DNA of 64,000 nucleotides, from the NCBI GenBank assembly GCA_022813625.1, contig JAKLMB010000010.1:868001-932000 (forward strand). Direction: 5' to 3'. The notes under the pieces are model-generated. The model saw nothing but the letters and a program-made list of their open reading frames with translations, had not been told where the DNA came from and did no database searches. Shown here in pieces: positions 46,232 through 58,500 of this stretch. Source of the DNA: Aaosphaeria pasadenensis. Taxonomy: Eukaryota > Ascomycota > Dothideomycetes > Pleosporales. The position numbers and the translations under genes are program-made. Each line of letters opens with the position of its first letter. Within the stretch, counting starts at the first letter, position 1.

Positions 46232-47666
46232 TTTAGGTGGGTCACTTTGATGTTGTTTGTATTGGCTTTGTATGTGTATATGTGTATGTATGGTGATGTG
46301 ATTTTATGTAGTGATATCTCTTAGCAAGGAGACTCTTGACACACAAAAGTAAGAAGAGTGAAAAGCAGTGCGACCTTCCACCTGTTATATAACTTGACAT
46401 AGGTACACCATTCTATAGAGTTCCTGGTAGTCTCGTGTTTCTTTGACATGAGAAAAATCCCATTGTAGCTCCTTTGTCGCGGACAATGCTTCACATGCGT
46501 ACACGAAGAAAGACGTTGTGAAGATATGGTTCAAGACTCGAGAACTGCTCCCTGTTTATATCAAAGGGAGAGGACTCGGGTATAGTTCGAGTGTAATTGC
46601 TATTGAGGCGAGGATTGGGAAGGAAGATAAATAGTTTCTTATTTGAGTGATGGGTCGGGTGAATGGGGATTGGAGAGGAGGCTAGTGAGGCTTTGTGCTG
46701 GGGATGATGGCAAGGGGAGGTTAGGGATGGTGAGCGTTGGAGCGATGTCACGAGGAGTATTGAGAGGCAATCGCGGTGCTCAGATGATTGGAAAGATGAG
46801 TATTCTGATATGTGTTGGTGCTGGGTGAATGAAGGGGAGAGTATGGGTATATCTGTAGAGCTGTAAGGAGGTAGCAATTCGTTGGATTTTATGTTTCATA
46901 TTCAATTTGGAATGTCAAGCCAGATGAAAGTAGAGTTATGATTCTTTGGATATGGGCTGTACTGTGCGATTGCGATGATATTGTGCATTATTATTATATA
47001 TATGGAGTGAATGGATGAAGTCGGTCCGTGGTTATGGTTACGGTTATGGTTAACTAGTTACGGTTAACGGTTATGCTTATTGAAGAACGCTAACCGTGGT
47101 GGTGGGATGATCACGTGTCAATCGGCTCCGCCCAGAACCCTCGAGGTGGAGTGGAACTATCTAGCAACCTCCAGCAGTCTACTGTCTAAGTAGTTAGAAG
47201 GCGTAGACCCTCGTTCCATCCCCCATCTGGTCCAGTCCGTCCATCGTGTTCTGACCTCTGTCCTCATCTTCCTCAAAGCTTCTTCTCGAGAAAGCTATCT
47301 ACTTACCTCTTCCATTGCAATTGTGCTCCCCCAATCTACAGAGTTCTACCTCTGAGTATGCTCTTGTGATCCACACACCTCATCCATCCAAAAAATAACC
47401 CATACATCAACTTAGCTACCTGTGAGTGAACCGCGGTCCCGTCATTTATTCCCCATACTTACCATCACCGCAACCCTTTTCACTTTCCAACAATAACACG
47501 ATTCACTGCATCAAAAGCTAATCGCTGCATCCACAGACAACTTACTCCCCACACCCACATATAACAAACCTTCCTCCCATCGTCGTGGCTTCTCTTTCCT
47601 AAAGCCAACTCCACCGCCGTCTGACCGCTACACCCTTTGGTACAATTCGAACGGTTTGATCTTACA
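46232..47666. promoter_or_regulatory. Divergent region upstream of secreted-protein and KH-protein genes
   Basis: These 1.4 kb hold no supported coding gene. GGTTAT/GGTTAC hexamers are tandem at 47030-47076. The last 400 bp, with a GTGAGT at 47422 and several CAG acceptors, may include a 5'-UTR intron of the KH-protein gene. Confidence 0.45.
47030..47076 (+). repeat. GGTTAY hexamer repeat with near-palindrome
   Basis: Four adjacent hexamers (GGTTAT, GGTTAC, GGTTAT, GGTTAA) are followed by CTAGTTAC and more GGTTA words. GTTAACTAGTTAC is almost its own reverse complement. Confidence 0.85.
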
Positions 47667-50600
47667 ATGGCATCTGAAGCTGTTGCAACTAGCTCTACTG
47701 CCGCTGAGGGCTTGACCCCTGCGCAGAAGCTTATGGAACAACACGATCATCATGCTACCGTCGAGGACGTCGTCGATGAAGAGGATATTGCCCATCCTCC
47801 TCCTTCGGCCGCCTCCAAGGCTCCCGAGTCCGCTGCAGGCCTCAGCGAGAAGGCTGCTGGCAAGCAGAAGGCCGAAGATGCTGCTCCTGTCAAGAAGGCT
47901 CCTGCTGGATTGAACACTGCCTCTGAAGAGCTCTTCCCTGCCCTCGGTCCCGTCAAGCCCCGTGCTCCCGCTGCTGCCCCAACCTGGGGCAAGAAGCCTG
48001 CCTCTGTAACTGCCAACGGTCTCAACGGTGCCAATGGAACCGGCAACGCCCCAGCTTCGGCTGCCCCCGCCTCCGTCGGCCGTGGACCTGCCCTGCCTAC
48101 CATGAGCATCCCCGGAAAGCACACCGAGCAGATCTCGTTTGCTACGTCCCAGCTCACTCCTCGCCAGCAATTGAAGAAGCCTGTGAATGAGCTCATTCGC
48201 GACATCAACAGGCGCTCCAAGGCCAAATTGGAATGGAAGACTGGTCCCAGCGGTCGTGTCATCTTCGAGGCGACCGGCCCGGTTGATGCCGTCCGCCAGT
48301 CGCTCAAGGATATCGCTACTGAAGTTGGTCTTAAGGTTTGTTCACATTGCTCCTGTCATTGTCAATGAATCCTTTTTTTACTAACTGTGTACAGCTCTCT
48401 ATCAAGGTTCCCGTACCTGCCTCTGTTCGTGCATTCATCATCGGAAAGGGTGGAGCCAAGATCCAAGAAATCCAGAAGCGCACCGGCGCCCGCGTACAAG
48501 TTCCCAGACAAGAGGCAGCAGAGGAAGAAGACTCTTTGATTGATGTTGTCATCGAGGGAAATGCGCTCACCGCCGAAATGGCACGCCGCGAAATCGAGGC
48601 CATCGTCAACGAGCGAACCTCCACCGTCAACCTCCGCCTCAGGGATATCCCCGCTGAATACTACCCCTTCTTGGCCGGCCCTCACAACTCGCTCATTCAG
48701 AACTTGGAGCAAGATCGTGATGTCCGTGTCCAGATCCCGCATTACACTACTTGGGACTCGCAAGCTCCTCCCCAGGGCGACCGCAACAAGCCCGTTCCCT
48801 TCGTTCCCCAAGCGAAATACCCCATCCAGATCTCTGGAGACCGCAACCAGGCCCAGGAAGTCCAGTCTGCGATCGAGCGCCAGGTTCAGCAGCTTCGCCA
48901 GCAGCTTGCCATTGACCAGCGTTCCATCGAGCGTGGTAGGCACCAATTTATTGTCGGTGACCGTGGCGGTTCTCTGCATGATTTCTTGGAGGAGACTGGA
49001 TGTTCCATCATTGTTCCTCCTGGCAGCGATGACAGTGAGACCATCTATGTCGTCGGACCCCCTGACAAGATCCAGAACGGTGTCAACAAACTAGAGGACC
49101 TGGCCGCAAGCATGCAGATGGCAATTGTCGATGCTGCTCGTGAGCACCGCGGCCGCAACGCACAGTCGCACGCGCACAACTTGACTAGGTATCTCCGTCA
49201 ACGTCGCACCCTGGAGGAGCTCGAGCGTGCCCACGAGGCTAGCATCGTCGCACCCGCCGATCCTTTCGGCCCTACTGCCTGGGAGATCTACGCCCGGGAC
49301 GGCAAGAACTCCCAGAAGGCTCGTGCCGATATCCAGAGCGTCTTTGCTGGTCATCCTCCCAGCAGGTTCTCCACGGTTCCGGTTGACCCATTCTACCACG
49401 AGTTCATTCAGCAGCGCAATGCTCAGCGCATCCGTGAGGAGCATGGTGTGCACCTCGTCTTCCCAGAGGATCCCGAGGAGACGCCAGAGCTCGTCCTGGT
49501 CTATGAGGGCGCCACTCCCTTTGCCGATTACGCCATCCCCCGAGGTGCTCCCCCACCAGCGGAGGTCAAGCAGTACGAGCAGGCTCTCAAGCAAGTTCAG
49601 CAGCTCATCGAGAAACTTTGCAGCGGCGAGCAAGACCTCGTGTCCCGTGACGTCGAGGCACCACCCAAGTTCCACACCAAGATCCAGCGTTACGTCGACC
49701 GTGAGCAACAGAAATTGCCCAACGACAGCATTCCCGCCCAGGTCCGCTTCGGTGATCGACGACCCCAGGCTTCGCGCACCAAGTCCGCCAACGGCATTTC
49801 CCTCCGTGGACCATCAAGCGCTGTCGACGACCTCAACGCCAAGATCCTTGCTTTTATTGAGCAAGAAGAGAAGGACGAGCTCGAGCGCGGATACACTACC
49901 TCGTTCGACTTCCCCCAGAAATTCGCAAACTTCCTCATTGGAAAGCGGGGCGAGAATATTCGCAAGCTCCGAGACGAGTTTGATGTTGATATTCAGGTCA
50001 ACGACGGTAAGGTCGAGCTCAAGGGACCACAAGCAAAGGCCAACGCCTGCAAGGCGCACATCCTGTCTTTGGGCAAGCGTCTCGAGGATGAGACTACTCA
50101 CGTCTTGAAGATCAAGCCTCAGTTCCATCGTGACTTAATTGGTGCCAAGGGTAGCCAGGTCAATCGCCTCCAGGACCGTTACCACGTTCGCATCAACTTC
50201 CCCCGCTCGAACAATGCCCAGGACGAGGATGCTACCGATGGCGCGTCCCAGAAGAACGTCCGCTCGCAAGCTCCCGATGAGGTTACCATCCGTGGCCCAC
50301 GTAAAGGTGCTGATGAGGCTCGTGACGAGCTTTTGAACCTCCTCCAATACACCCAGGACAATTCCCACACTGACACCGTCTCCGTTGCCCAAAGCCAGGT
50401 CCCGTCCTTGATCGGATCTGGTGGCCGTGAAATGGAGAACCTTCGCTTGACGACTGGCGCCCAGATCGATGTTCCCGGTGCTCGTGAGGGTGCTGACCCA
50501 TCTGGCCGTGCTGAGATCAGGCTCAAGGGTACGAAGAAGCAGGTCGAGGAGGCCAAGAAGCTTATTCAGGAGCGCGCTAAGGTCTTCGACGACACCGTTG

Positions 50601-51715
50601 TTAAGACCATCGATGTTGACAGGAAGCACCACCGGACCCTGATTGGCGGTAGCGGTAAGTTTATTTCATCACTTTAGTCTTTGCTCGTGCTAATCAATAC
50701 TGCAGGATCGAACATCCGTCAAATCGTCACTGCCGCTGGAGGTCGTGACAATGCTCGCGAGCTTGCCCGCATGGTCCGATTCCCCCGTGCTGAGTCTGAG
50801 GGATCCAGCATCCGCATCGAGGGACCTACCAAGATCGTCGAGAAGATCGTCCAGTCGATCCAGGCTCAAGTTTCCTCCCTCGAGAACCAGGTTACCGAGA
50901 CTCTTGAGATCTCTACCGACAAGCATCGCTTGTTGATCGGACGTGGTGGAGAGACCCGCCGCAACTTGGAAAGCCAATTCAACGTGCAATTGGATATCCC
51001 CAAGCAGGGCACCACTGGTGCTGCCCGAAGCCAGATCAAGATCACTGGTGAGCCCGCTCATGTTGAGAAGGCCAAGGAGCACATTCTCGAGCTTGTCAAG
51101 GGACAGGAAGGCGAGACGATCCAGGTCCCACGCTACCTCCACCATGCCATCTCCGACAACGGCCAGTTCTTCCGTCGCCTTCGCAACGACCACAAGGTCA
51201 CTGTCGACCACGCCGGCCAACAGACGCCCGCGAAGCCGGCCGCGACCGAAGCCGGTAAGGCCCGAAAGGGTGCCAACGGCGGTTCCCTGCCTCTTATCAC
51301 CGACGACACCACATCTGGCGCCGAAGAGCAGTACTCCTGGGAGATCGTCGACAACACGGCGACTGCTGAGGGCGAAGATACCTCCGCTACGATCCCTTGG
51401 ATCCTGCGAGGCCCTGCCGACAACCTGCCTCGCGCCAAGCAAGCTCTCGAGGCTGCCATCGAGGCCGCCTCGAAGCCTTCCTCTACTGGCTACTTGATCC
51501 TCCCCGACCCCAAGAGCTATCGCTTCGTCGTCGGCCCTGGTGGAAGCACGATCAACAGCATCAGGAAGAAGACCGGAACCAAGGTCCAGGTCCCCCGCGA
51601 CCAGGCCCAGGGCGAGGCCATCGAGATCATCGGTACCCCCGACGGATGCGAAGAGGCCAAGGAGATCATCCTCGACATCATCAAGAGGGGCGGTGGTGGC
51701 ACCGGACGCAAGTAG
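47667..51715 (+). CDS. scp160: Multi-KH-domain RNA-binding protein (Scp160/vigilin)
   Basis: Exons 47667-48335, 48395-50654 and 50706-51715 give 1,312 residues. An Ala/Pro-rich N-terminus precedes a long series of KH domains. Clear GxxG loops are IGKGGAKI, VGDRGGSL, IGKRGENI, IGAKGSQV, IGSGGREM, IGGSGSNI (over an intron), IGRGGETR and VGPGGSTI; degenerate ones include AGPHNSLI and ISDNGQFF. The size and KH number match yeast Scp160 and animal vigilin, which bind mRNAs and polysomes at the ER. Codon use is strongly biased to C-ending codons, as in highly expressed fungal genes, and this leaves several long but meaningless frames on the opposite strand. Confidence 0.95.
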
Positions 51716-53315
51716 AGACTTGCCTACTACGTCTTCGAGTAGACTGGACTGGCCATCTTGGTAACGTCACATCAAGATGGTCACAGGGAGTCTACTACCT
51801 ACCTACGTGAGATGAGAAAATATGTTTTGTGTGTTTGTTCCTTTTTGACATGAGATGAGATGAGATGACGGCAAAGCTTCTACGGCCACATTAAAAAAGA
51901 AAGGAATCTCCTTGTGCTTCTACCTTAGCGACTTTTTTGTATTTCAATACACTATTTACCATTCCATGGGCTTTGATATGGCGAGTGACAAAGTGAACGT
52001 GCATGTGTGGGGGTTAAGTGAGTTAGATTGGGGTTTGTTTATGGTTGTTTGCGAATGAGACAGTATAAGACAGGTTGGGACTGTTCTTCACGATCGGTCT
52101 TCTCTCGCACTGTGAGGTTTTCCGTATATGTCATCTGTCTTGTCTTTCATATTCGACCTTTGTTGCCTACGAGATCTCATGTTTGTAGTGGAGTGCTGTG
52201 CCCGCACCATCGTAACGAAAGCATCCATACCCACAACCTATTCGTACACACATGTCAACACATGTCACACATACAACGCGGGACAGGAAGTGCACTCTAC
52301 TCTACTCTAACTTTCATTTAAACTTTCCATATAGTCCGAAGGACGATCGCTATACGCAGAAATAGATAAACCGAACAGCTGACGTTTTTTCCAATGTATG
52401 TACGGTTGAGGCACATTGCAGCCAGCGTAGTGTAGCGGCGGAGCAACACTCCGTTTCTTAACCTTCAGGCCGGAGCGAATAGTGTGATGAAGAGCTGCCA
52501 CCGGAACAGAACGAGAGAGGGTATTTTTGAGGATATTTGATTCGCGAATCGGTGCAGTTGACGAGTTTGTAGAAAGGGTGGAGTATCGTGTTACGGCCCG
52601 CCAACCGCGTACGTCGGGGGGGAAGAGGCCGATGGGGGTGGAGGTGGGGACGGAAGGGAAGGATTTCACGATGCGCTAGTAACTCTGCTGTTCACTTTCT
52701 ATGTTTTGCTATGTTGTTTCTGAGGTTTCAATTCAGATGATGTCAAAAGATTCAGACGTAATTGATGCTCACTGTGCCGTCTATCTAGCAGTAAAATAGT
52801 GAACGCCAACCTCTTAGGCCCCCCTCCCCTGGCCCAACGTCGTCAATCCCATCAATCAAAACGCCTCGAACCACCAAACACCCTCCGAGAAATCGATTGA
52901 TCCACCCAGCCAACCCCATGCACACAAGCCTCAAGGATCATTACATTTAGACTACGCACATCCATCCCCCAAGGAGCACAGCGGCCGCAAGCGAGCCCTT
53001 ACCCTACCCTGCGTGGCGTTCGTCAACTCGCTCGTTACTTACTTTAACTACCCTCCTGCCTCCACCTTCCCCCGCGTATCTCGCAACCTCGAGTCTTTCC
53101 TCCGCAACCCGACTCGAACAATCCCACCCGCCTACGTGAGGCGTTGTGGCCCTTTTCTCCCCTTCTCTCGACGGCTCGATTGCGCAGTGACGACGACCCT
53201 TGGAGAAAAAAATATCGGAGGTTATTTGTTTCCGCTGCTTGTGACGAACGACCGAACGAACGGACGGACGGACGACTAATTCACTTAATTGCGCGCCCGA
53301 GCAAAAGAGAGAGAA
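51716..53315. other. Intergenic region between KH-protein and methyltransferase genes
   Basis: These 1.6 kb contain the doubtful exon at 52307-52675, an ATGAG microsatellite near 51850-51867 and a CGGA run at 53258-53274. The remainder shows nothing supported. Confidence 0.5.
52307..52675 (-). CDS. Possible exon of an unrecognised gene
   Basis: An open stretch of 122 codons ends with a stop at 52307. It begins just after a possible acceptor (TTACTAG) at its upstream end and has no early ATG, so it could be a last exon. The sequence is basic (GLFPPDVRGWRAVTRYSTL, LKVKKRSVAP) but resembles no family I know. No convincing first exon was found. Confidence 0.2.
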   Translation of the reverse strand, partial: RIVKSFPSVPTSTPIGLFPPDVRGWRAVTRYSTLSTNSSTAPIRESNILKNTLSRSVPVAALHHTIRSGLKVKKRSVAPPLHYAGCNVPQPYIHWKKRQLFGLSISAYSDRPSDYMESLNES

Positions 53316-55000
53316 ATGGCGGAGTCAAGTGACAAACCACCGGCTGCGCCTACGCAACAGCAATCTGTGGTAGAACCCGAACCAGAGCCAGAGGCGGAAC
53401 CAGGAACGCAGCAGGCAGAGCAGGCAGCGGCGGCGGGGGGAAACGCCCCAACTGTACCACAGGTCCATGTGGAAGCCGAGTCTTTGGAGGTAAGCGTGCG
53501 CCCCGGTCCCGAATCTGGATGTGCGACGTGCTCTCGGTGTGATGTGACGCGGGGAAACGAATTGGCGGGAGTGGGGAGGTGTGAGGGGTTTGTGGGTTTT
53601 GGGAACGAATGCAATGAAACGAAGACTGACGATTCTGGGTTTGGAATAGGGCTCTGATACCGATTCTGCGGTCGGCGATGACTTGTGAGTAAAATTAGCA
53701 TGAGCCGCACGAATTGCGCTGACGATTGATGGATTGATGTAGAGAGAGTTACACCACGTCGCTTAAGTCGACGGTCTTGAAGTAAGCTTCCCAGCTTCCC
53801 ATGCAGGTATCCGTTCTGTCGTGCGACTACGACTACAACTGCGACTTGCGACTTGCGACTATGCCTATCCGAAATACTAACCATGACAGCTACCGCTACG
53901 AGAACGGGCGACGGTACCATGGCTTCAAGGACGATGGCGCGAAGTATTTCTTCCCCAACGACGACGAGGAGAACGACCGTCTGGATCTGTACCACCACAT
54001 TCAGACGCTGCGACTTGATGGTGAACTGCACCTCGCGCCCATCGGCCAGGATCCCCAGAGGATCCTGGACATTGGAACGGGAACGGGGATCTGGGCGATT
54101 GATATGGGTGATAAGGTACCTCATTACCTACCAATTCGTTATTCCCTCCCCTTTCTGCTACTTAGACGCCGTGTATACAGATCCTAACATCCTCCAGTAC
54201 CCCTCCGCCGAAGTCCTGGGCAACGACATCTCGCCCATCCAACCCTCCCTCGTGCCCCCAAACGTCAAATTCGAAGTCGACGACCTCGAAGACGAATGGG
54301 TCTACTCCTCCAAATTCGACCTCATCCACGCGCGGTACCTCGCCTGCGCGATCCGCGACTGGTACTTCCCCCCCTTCCCCATCCCCCACCCCAAAGAACC
54401 AACCCACTAACCCCCCCGGTGTAGGCCCAAACTAATGGCGCAAGCCTACAAATACACCAAACCAGGCGGCTGGGTCGAATTCCAAGACTTCGACTGCTCC
54501 TTCTACAGCTCGGCGGGCAGCGACTACACGCCCGACAGCCCGTTCGCCCAATGGGTCGAGAAAACGACGTCCGGGCTGCGAAAGTTCGGCGTCGAGACCG
54601 ACCCGGGCCCCAAGATCGAAGGCTGGGTCAAAGACGCCGGGTTCGTGAATGTAGAGGTGAAGGTGCTGCCGATGCCGATTGGGCCCTGGGCGAAGGATAA
54701 GACGCTCGTGAGTACTCCCCTTCCCTTTTACCATCCTCCTCACCCTTTGCATACCACACTCTCAGATCACGAAACTAACCCCCGGTGTAGAAAGAAATCG
54801 GCGCATTCAACCTGATCCAGCTCCTCGACAACATCGAGGGCATGACGCTGCGGATCATGGAGACGGCGTGGGGGTGGTCGGCGGCGGAGATCAAGGTGTT
54901 CTGCGCGCAGGTGCGCGCGCAGCTGAAGAATCCGAGGCTCAGGCTGCAGCATAATTATTACGTGGTTTATGGGCAGAAGGGGGAGGATGTCGTGGATTGA
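53316..55000 (+). CDS. LaeA-like SAM-dependent methyltransferase
   Basis: Seven exons (53316-53489, 53651-53685, 53743-53781, 53890-54115, 54198-54361, 54425-54707, 54791-55000) splice to 376 residues. Exons 2 and 3 are only 35 and 39 bp. A disordered acidic Glu/Pro/Ala N-terminus is followed by YENGRRYHGFKDDGAKYFFP, SAM motif I ILDIGTGTGIWAIDMGDKYP, EVLGNDISPIQPSLVPPNVK, DDLEDEW, FDLIHARYLACAIRDW and KPGGWVEFQDFD. This order is typical of the large fungal family around the secondary-metabolism regulator LaeA, most members of which have unknown targets. The C-terminus has VVYGQK. Confidence 0.92.
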
Positions 55001-55513
55001 TCGAGGAGAGGATGCATCGGATGGGCGTTTGAAGCGATGATGATAGCGAGCGGCCTCGGGGCAGCATTGCAAAGTACATGAATCATGACGATACGCATAA
55101 CTCATACTCATATACACTTATATATCACCAGGACTGGACGGGGCTTGGAATCGTAGCCGTCCAGCCGGGTGGTCGGTATATGAAGATTCAACGATTTATA
55201 CTTTCTTCGGTTTCATACGTGAGCTGAACATATCTACACCTGTGAAAAGATTTCCATGACTACATGTTCCAAGGATCTCTCAATTTTCATGTACAGTTGC
55301 ATAACTAGCATATCACAAATCTTGTCACTGACACTCGATCAAGCTTGTAAGTCACATTTGAAGTCCTCTTGTATAATCGTACTATCTAACCCCCTGTTCA
55401 TCCCGGAAAACCAAGCATACATGCACCGCAACGAAATAGTGTTTCGATGCAGACGATGACCGCAAATCGAGCTCGAGTGACCCAGTGAACCTCGGAACCT
55501 CTTCCACGCTCAA
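55001..55513. other. Convergent intergenic region
   Basis: About 510 bp between two 3' ends. No gene or RNA is seen. Confidence 0.6.
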
Positions 55514-58500
55514 TCACAATGCCATTCGTCCAAAATCCATCTCCAAATCCGTGGCGCGCTCGACTCCTGCCGCGGTTACATGCTCTTGACCCCCAATCTG
55601 CGCATCACATTGCGGACAGCGCGCAAGCTCCATCGGTCTGCCACACTCTCCAATGCTGAAAGGATGCCCGTTGGCGCATGTGTACCAGTGGCCAGTCGTA
55701 CTGCCAAACTCCTTTGCCATGGCTGCTAGGACAGAACGTCGCTCCTCCGATGTCACCGGCTGGTTAAAGAATCCCCCATTCAGGCCGAGCCTTGCGTCTT
55801 CGATCTCAGAGGCAAGTGACGAAAGCTTGCCACCGTGTGTCTTGCACAACTCCTCTGCAAGCTGCAAGTGCTTTTCACCCTCGTCCTTAAGATTCTTTGC
55901 TTGGTTCGGCGAGGTTGTATGGGGAATCTCCAGTGCGCAGTAGCGAGCAAAGAATACATGCCCCTCTACTGCTCGTTCGTAGTCCTTGGCAACCAGTGCG
56001 TCCTCTACTAATGCGACACATTCTTTGCGGTTCTCCTTAAAGTCTGCTTTGATTTTCATCCGAAGTGGTCCGCGTCGATGCTTTTCCAGTTCATTGAATA
56101 CGTCCGTGGTGATGGTGACATCGCAACGAATTAAAAGCGAGAGTGCCATGACGTGGAAAGTGACTTGACACACCGAGCGCTCCATGTCGATCCGGTCTGT
56201 TTTATCTGCCCTTCTACGAGAAACCTCCGCCAACTTCCAGATCTTCGCGAACGGTGTCTCGTTCTTGTTCACCTTGCTGAAGCATTCGACAGTATTTTGC
56301 CGAACTGATCGTATTTTGAAATACCGATTCCATTTTCCAAATAAATAGAAGATTGCGCTGAGTTGATCGTTCCGATCACCTTCCAATTTAAATTCAGGAG
56401 GGAGAATCATGCTACGAGGCCACAAACTCTTCGTTGATAGCTTCTGTTGGGCTTTGTGAAATTCATCGATCAACGGCCCAAGTTGATCACCGGCGGTCGA
56501 AATGAATCGCTTGGTACTTTCATCTAACAGGACACGACGCACAAGACGACCGTATCTATTGATGCCCCGGAGCGACCCTCGACAAGTAGGGCATCCTGGA
56601 AGGTCCTTCATCTCGGATGCAGAGAAGGGGGCAGACGGCTTGATGCCTCGAACTTTCCCGTCATCGGACATAGTGTAGACAGAAGACATCCCCAAAGAGC
56701 TATCCAGATTGCTCATTATAATCGGATGTCCACATGGAGGAATTATGACGGGATCAACATCCACATCCACTTCATGATAGCTTCTCATCTCAATGAAGTC
56801 AACTACAGTGTTCTTGATGCTCCCAGGTGCACATTTCTGGCACCACACAGGGCAGAATTCTCCACAGACAGAGGGGCCTTTGGAAACCGTTAGCATTTTG
56901 GAACACAAGCAGTCCGATTTTGCAACTTACATTGATGACCGCATCCCAACTTCTTCGAGCAACGCTTGGAGCAGGGCAGCCAATTGCAAGGCGCAGCGCA
57001 AGGCATCGTGCTTTTGTTGTTAGGGTCCATTTCCAGTCCGATACAATGGATACTTACCATCGGCTATGAGGACATTGACTTGCACAAGTCTCCTCTGAGC
57101 AGGGCGTGCAGGGCTCTCCGCATAGCTGATTGCATCTTGAATGGCTACATGCCACATCGCACTTGCTTTTGCATGGTGGACATGGTGTTCCAGGATGGCA
57201 GTTCTCCTGGCACTTGTGGCTGCAACTTGTGTATGGTCTGAGACAGGTAGTCTGGCATTGGCCATGCTTTTCTCCAAAGCTCACGAGTATATTGGCGCAC
57301 TGGTAACAAAGAAACTTGCCTGGAGAATGATTAGTAGAAATGCGAAAAAATCCCGATTGGAACTTACAGTTATGCCCGCATTCTAGTTGACCACCACAAA
57401 CGTGATCACATTGAAAGTCATCTGAGCCGACATCGACAGTGCACTTCCTTTGAAGTATATGCTTGCATCCAGGCACTACTTTGTCGACAAACTCATGGCA
57501 TTTGATAGACTCCTTATCTTGGTATTGCCAGCACCGGAGGGAGCGCAAGATATGGCCGCATGGAAGCTTGAAATTAATGTTCTCCAATTTCTCTTCACAC
57601 CGAATGCCGCAGTTTTCACCACATTTCTTCTTGCACAAGTGATCACAGCCTTTCTTGAGCCGAGTGCAAGGCTCGCTACAGAAGAAATCTAGACTCAGCA
57701 TTAGCAAAGTCTCTTACAAATCGATGCCGTTCTACTTACTGTCGTGGCGGAAATCTGCATGGCATTTCGATAAGCATTTGTGCCCACAAGACAATCGTCT
57801 GTCGCATGGCAGATCACATCCTCCTTGGGGGGCCAATCTCGAGAAGTCCTCAGGCGTTGAGACCTGTATGAGGGTATCTGGGTGTCGCGGACAGCAAAGA
57901 CCTAGCTTCTTGCCCAGGTTTCCTTCCTCTTCTAAAATAGTCAAAACGTCAGACCACATTGGGACACCCGCACTGGTGCCGCTGTTTCCAATGATATACA
58001 TTCCGTGCTTCGCACGACTTAGGAGAACGTTGATGCTACATAGAGTCAGTAAGTGAGCCACTTCGGCTCTAGAATGCACTTACCGATTCGGAGTCTTTAA
58101 AAAGCCACAATTCCTGTTCCGATTATTGCGTACTAGTGAAATAATGACCACCTTGGCCTCTTCCCCCTGGAAATTGTCCACTGTAGCCGCCTTCAAGCTG
58201 TGTAGCAATGTCGCCTTCATTGGGGGTGTATTGGCTTTGTTACTGCCAGCAAGCTTGTTCAAGAGATTCACCTGATCCTTGTTAATCTCTCTCAGCAGCT
58301 TTTCATCCTTTCCATCCAGGACTAACTCGTACTCGCTTGAAAGTCGGGCTCGCAAAAGAAATAGCTGTCCCAGGTAAGGTGTGATAACAGCAATGTCTTG
58401 AGGCTTGTACTCCCCCTGGGAAAGGAGATGAGCTACCATGCATGCCACTAATTCCACTTCATACTTATTCGACTTCGAGGTAGAGGTGATCTCGTCCGCA

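Noticed and set aside
46491..46877. 128-codon minus-strand frame between the secreted-protein and KH-protein genes
   Set aside because: Low-complexity Ser/Pro/His composition and no motif; it looks like a chance frame in skewed DNA.
47628..51442. Several long minus-strand frames (about 100-250 codons) opposite the KH-protein gene
   Set aside because: Strong C-ending codon bias of the sense gene leaves the opposite strand free of stops. None shows domains or splice logic.
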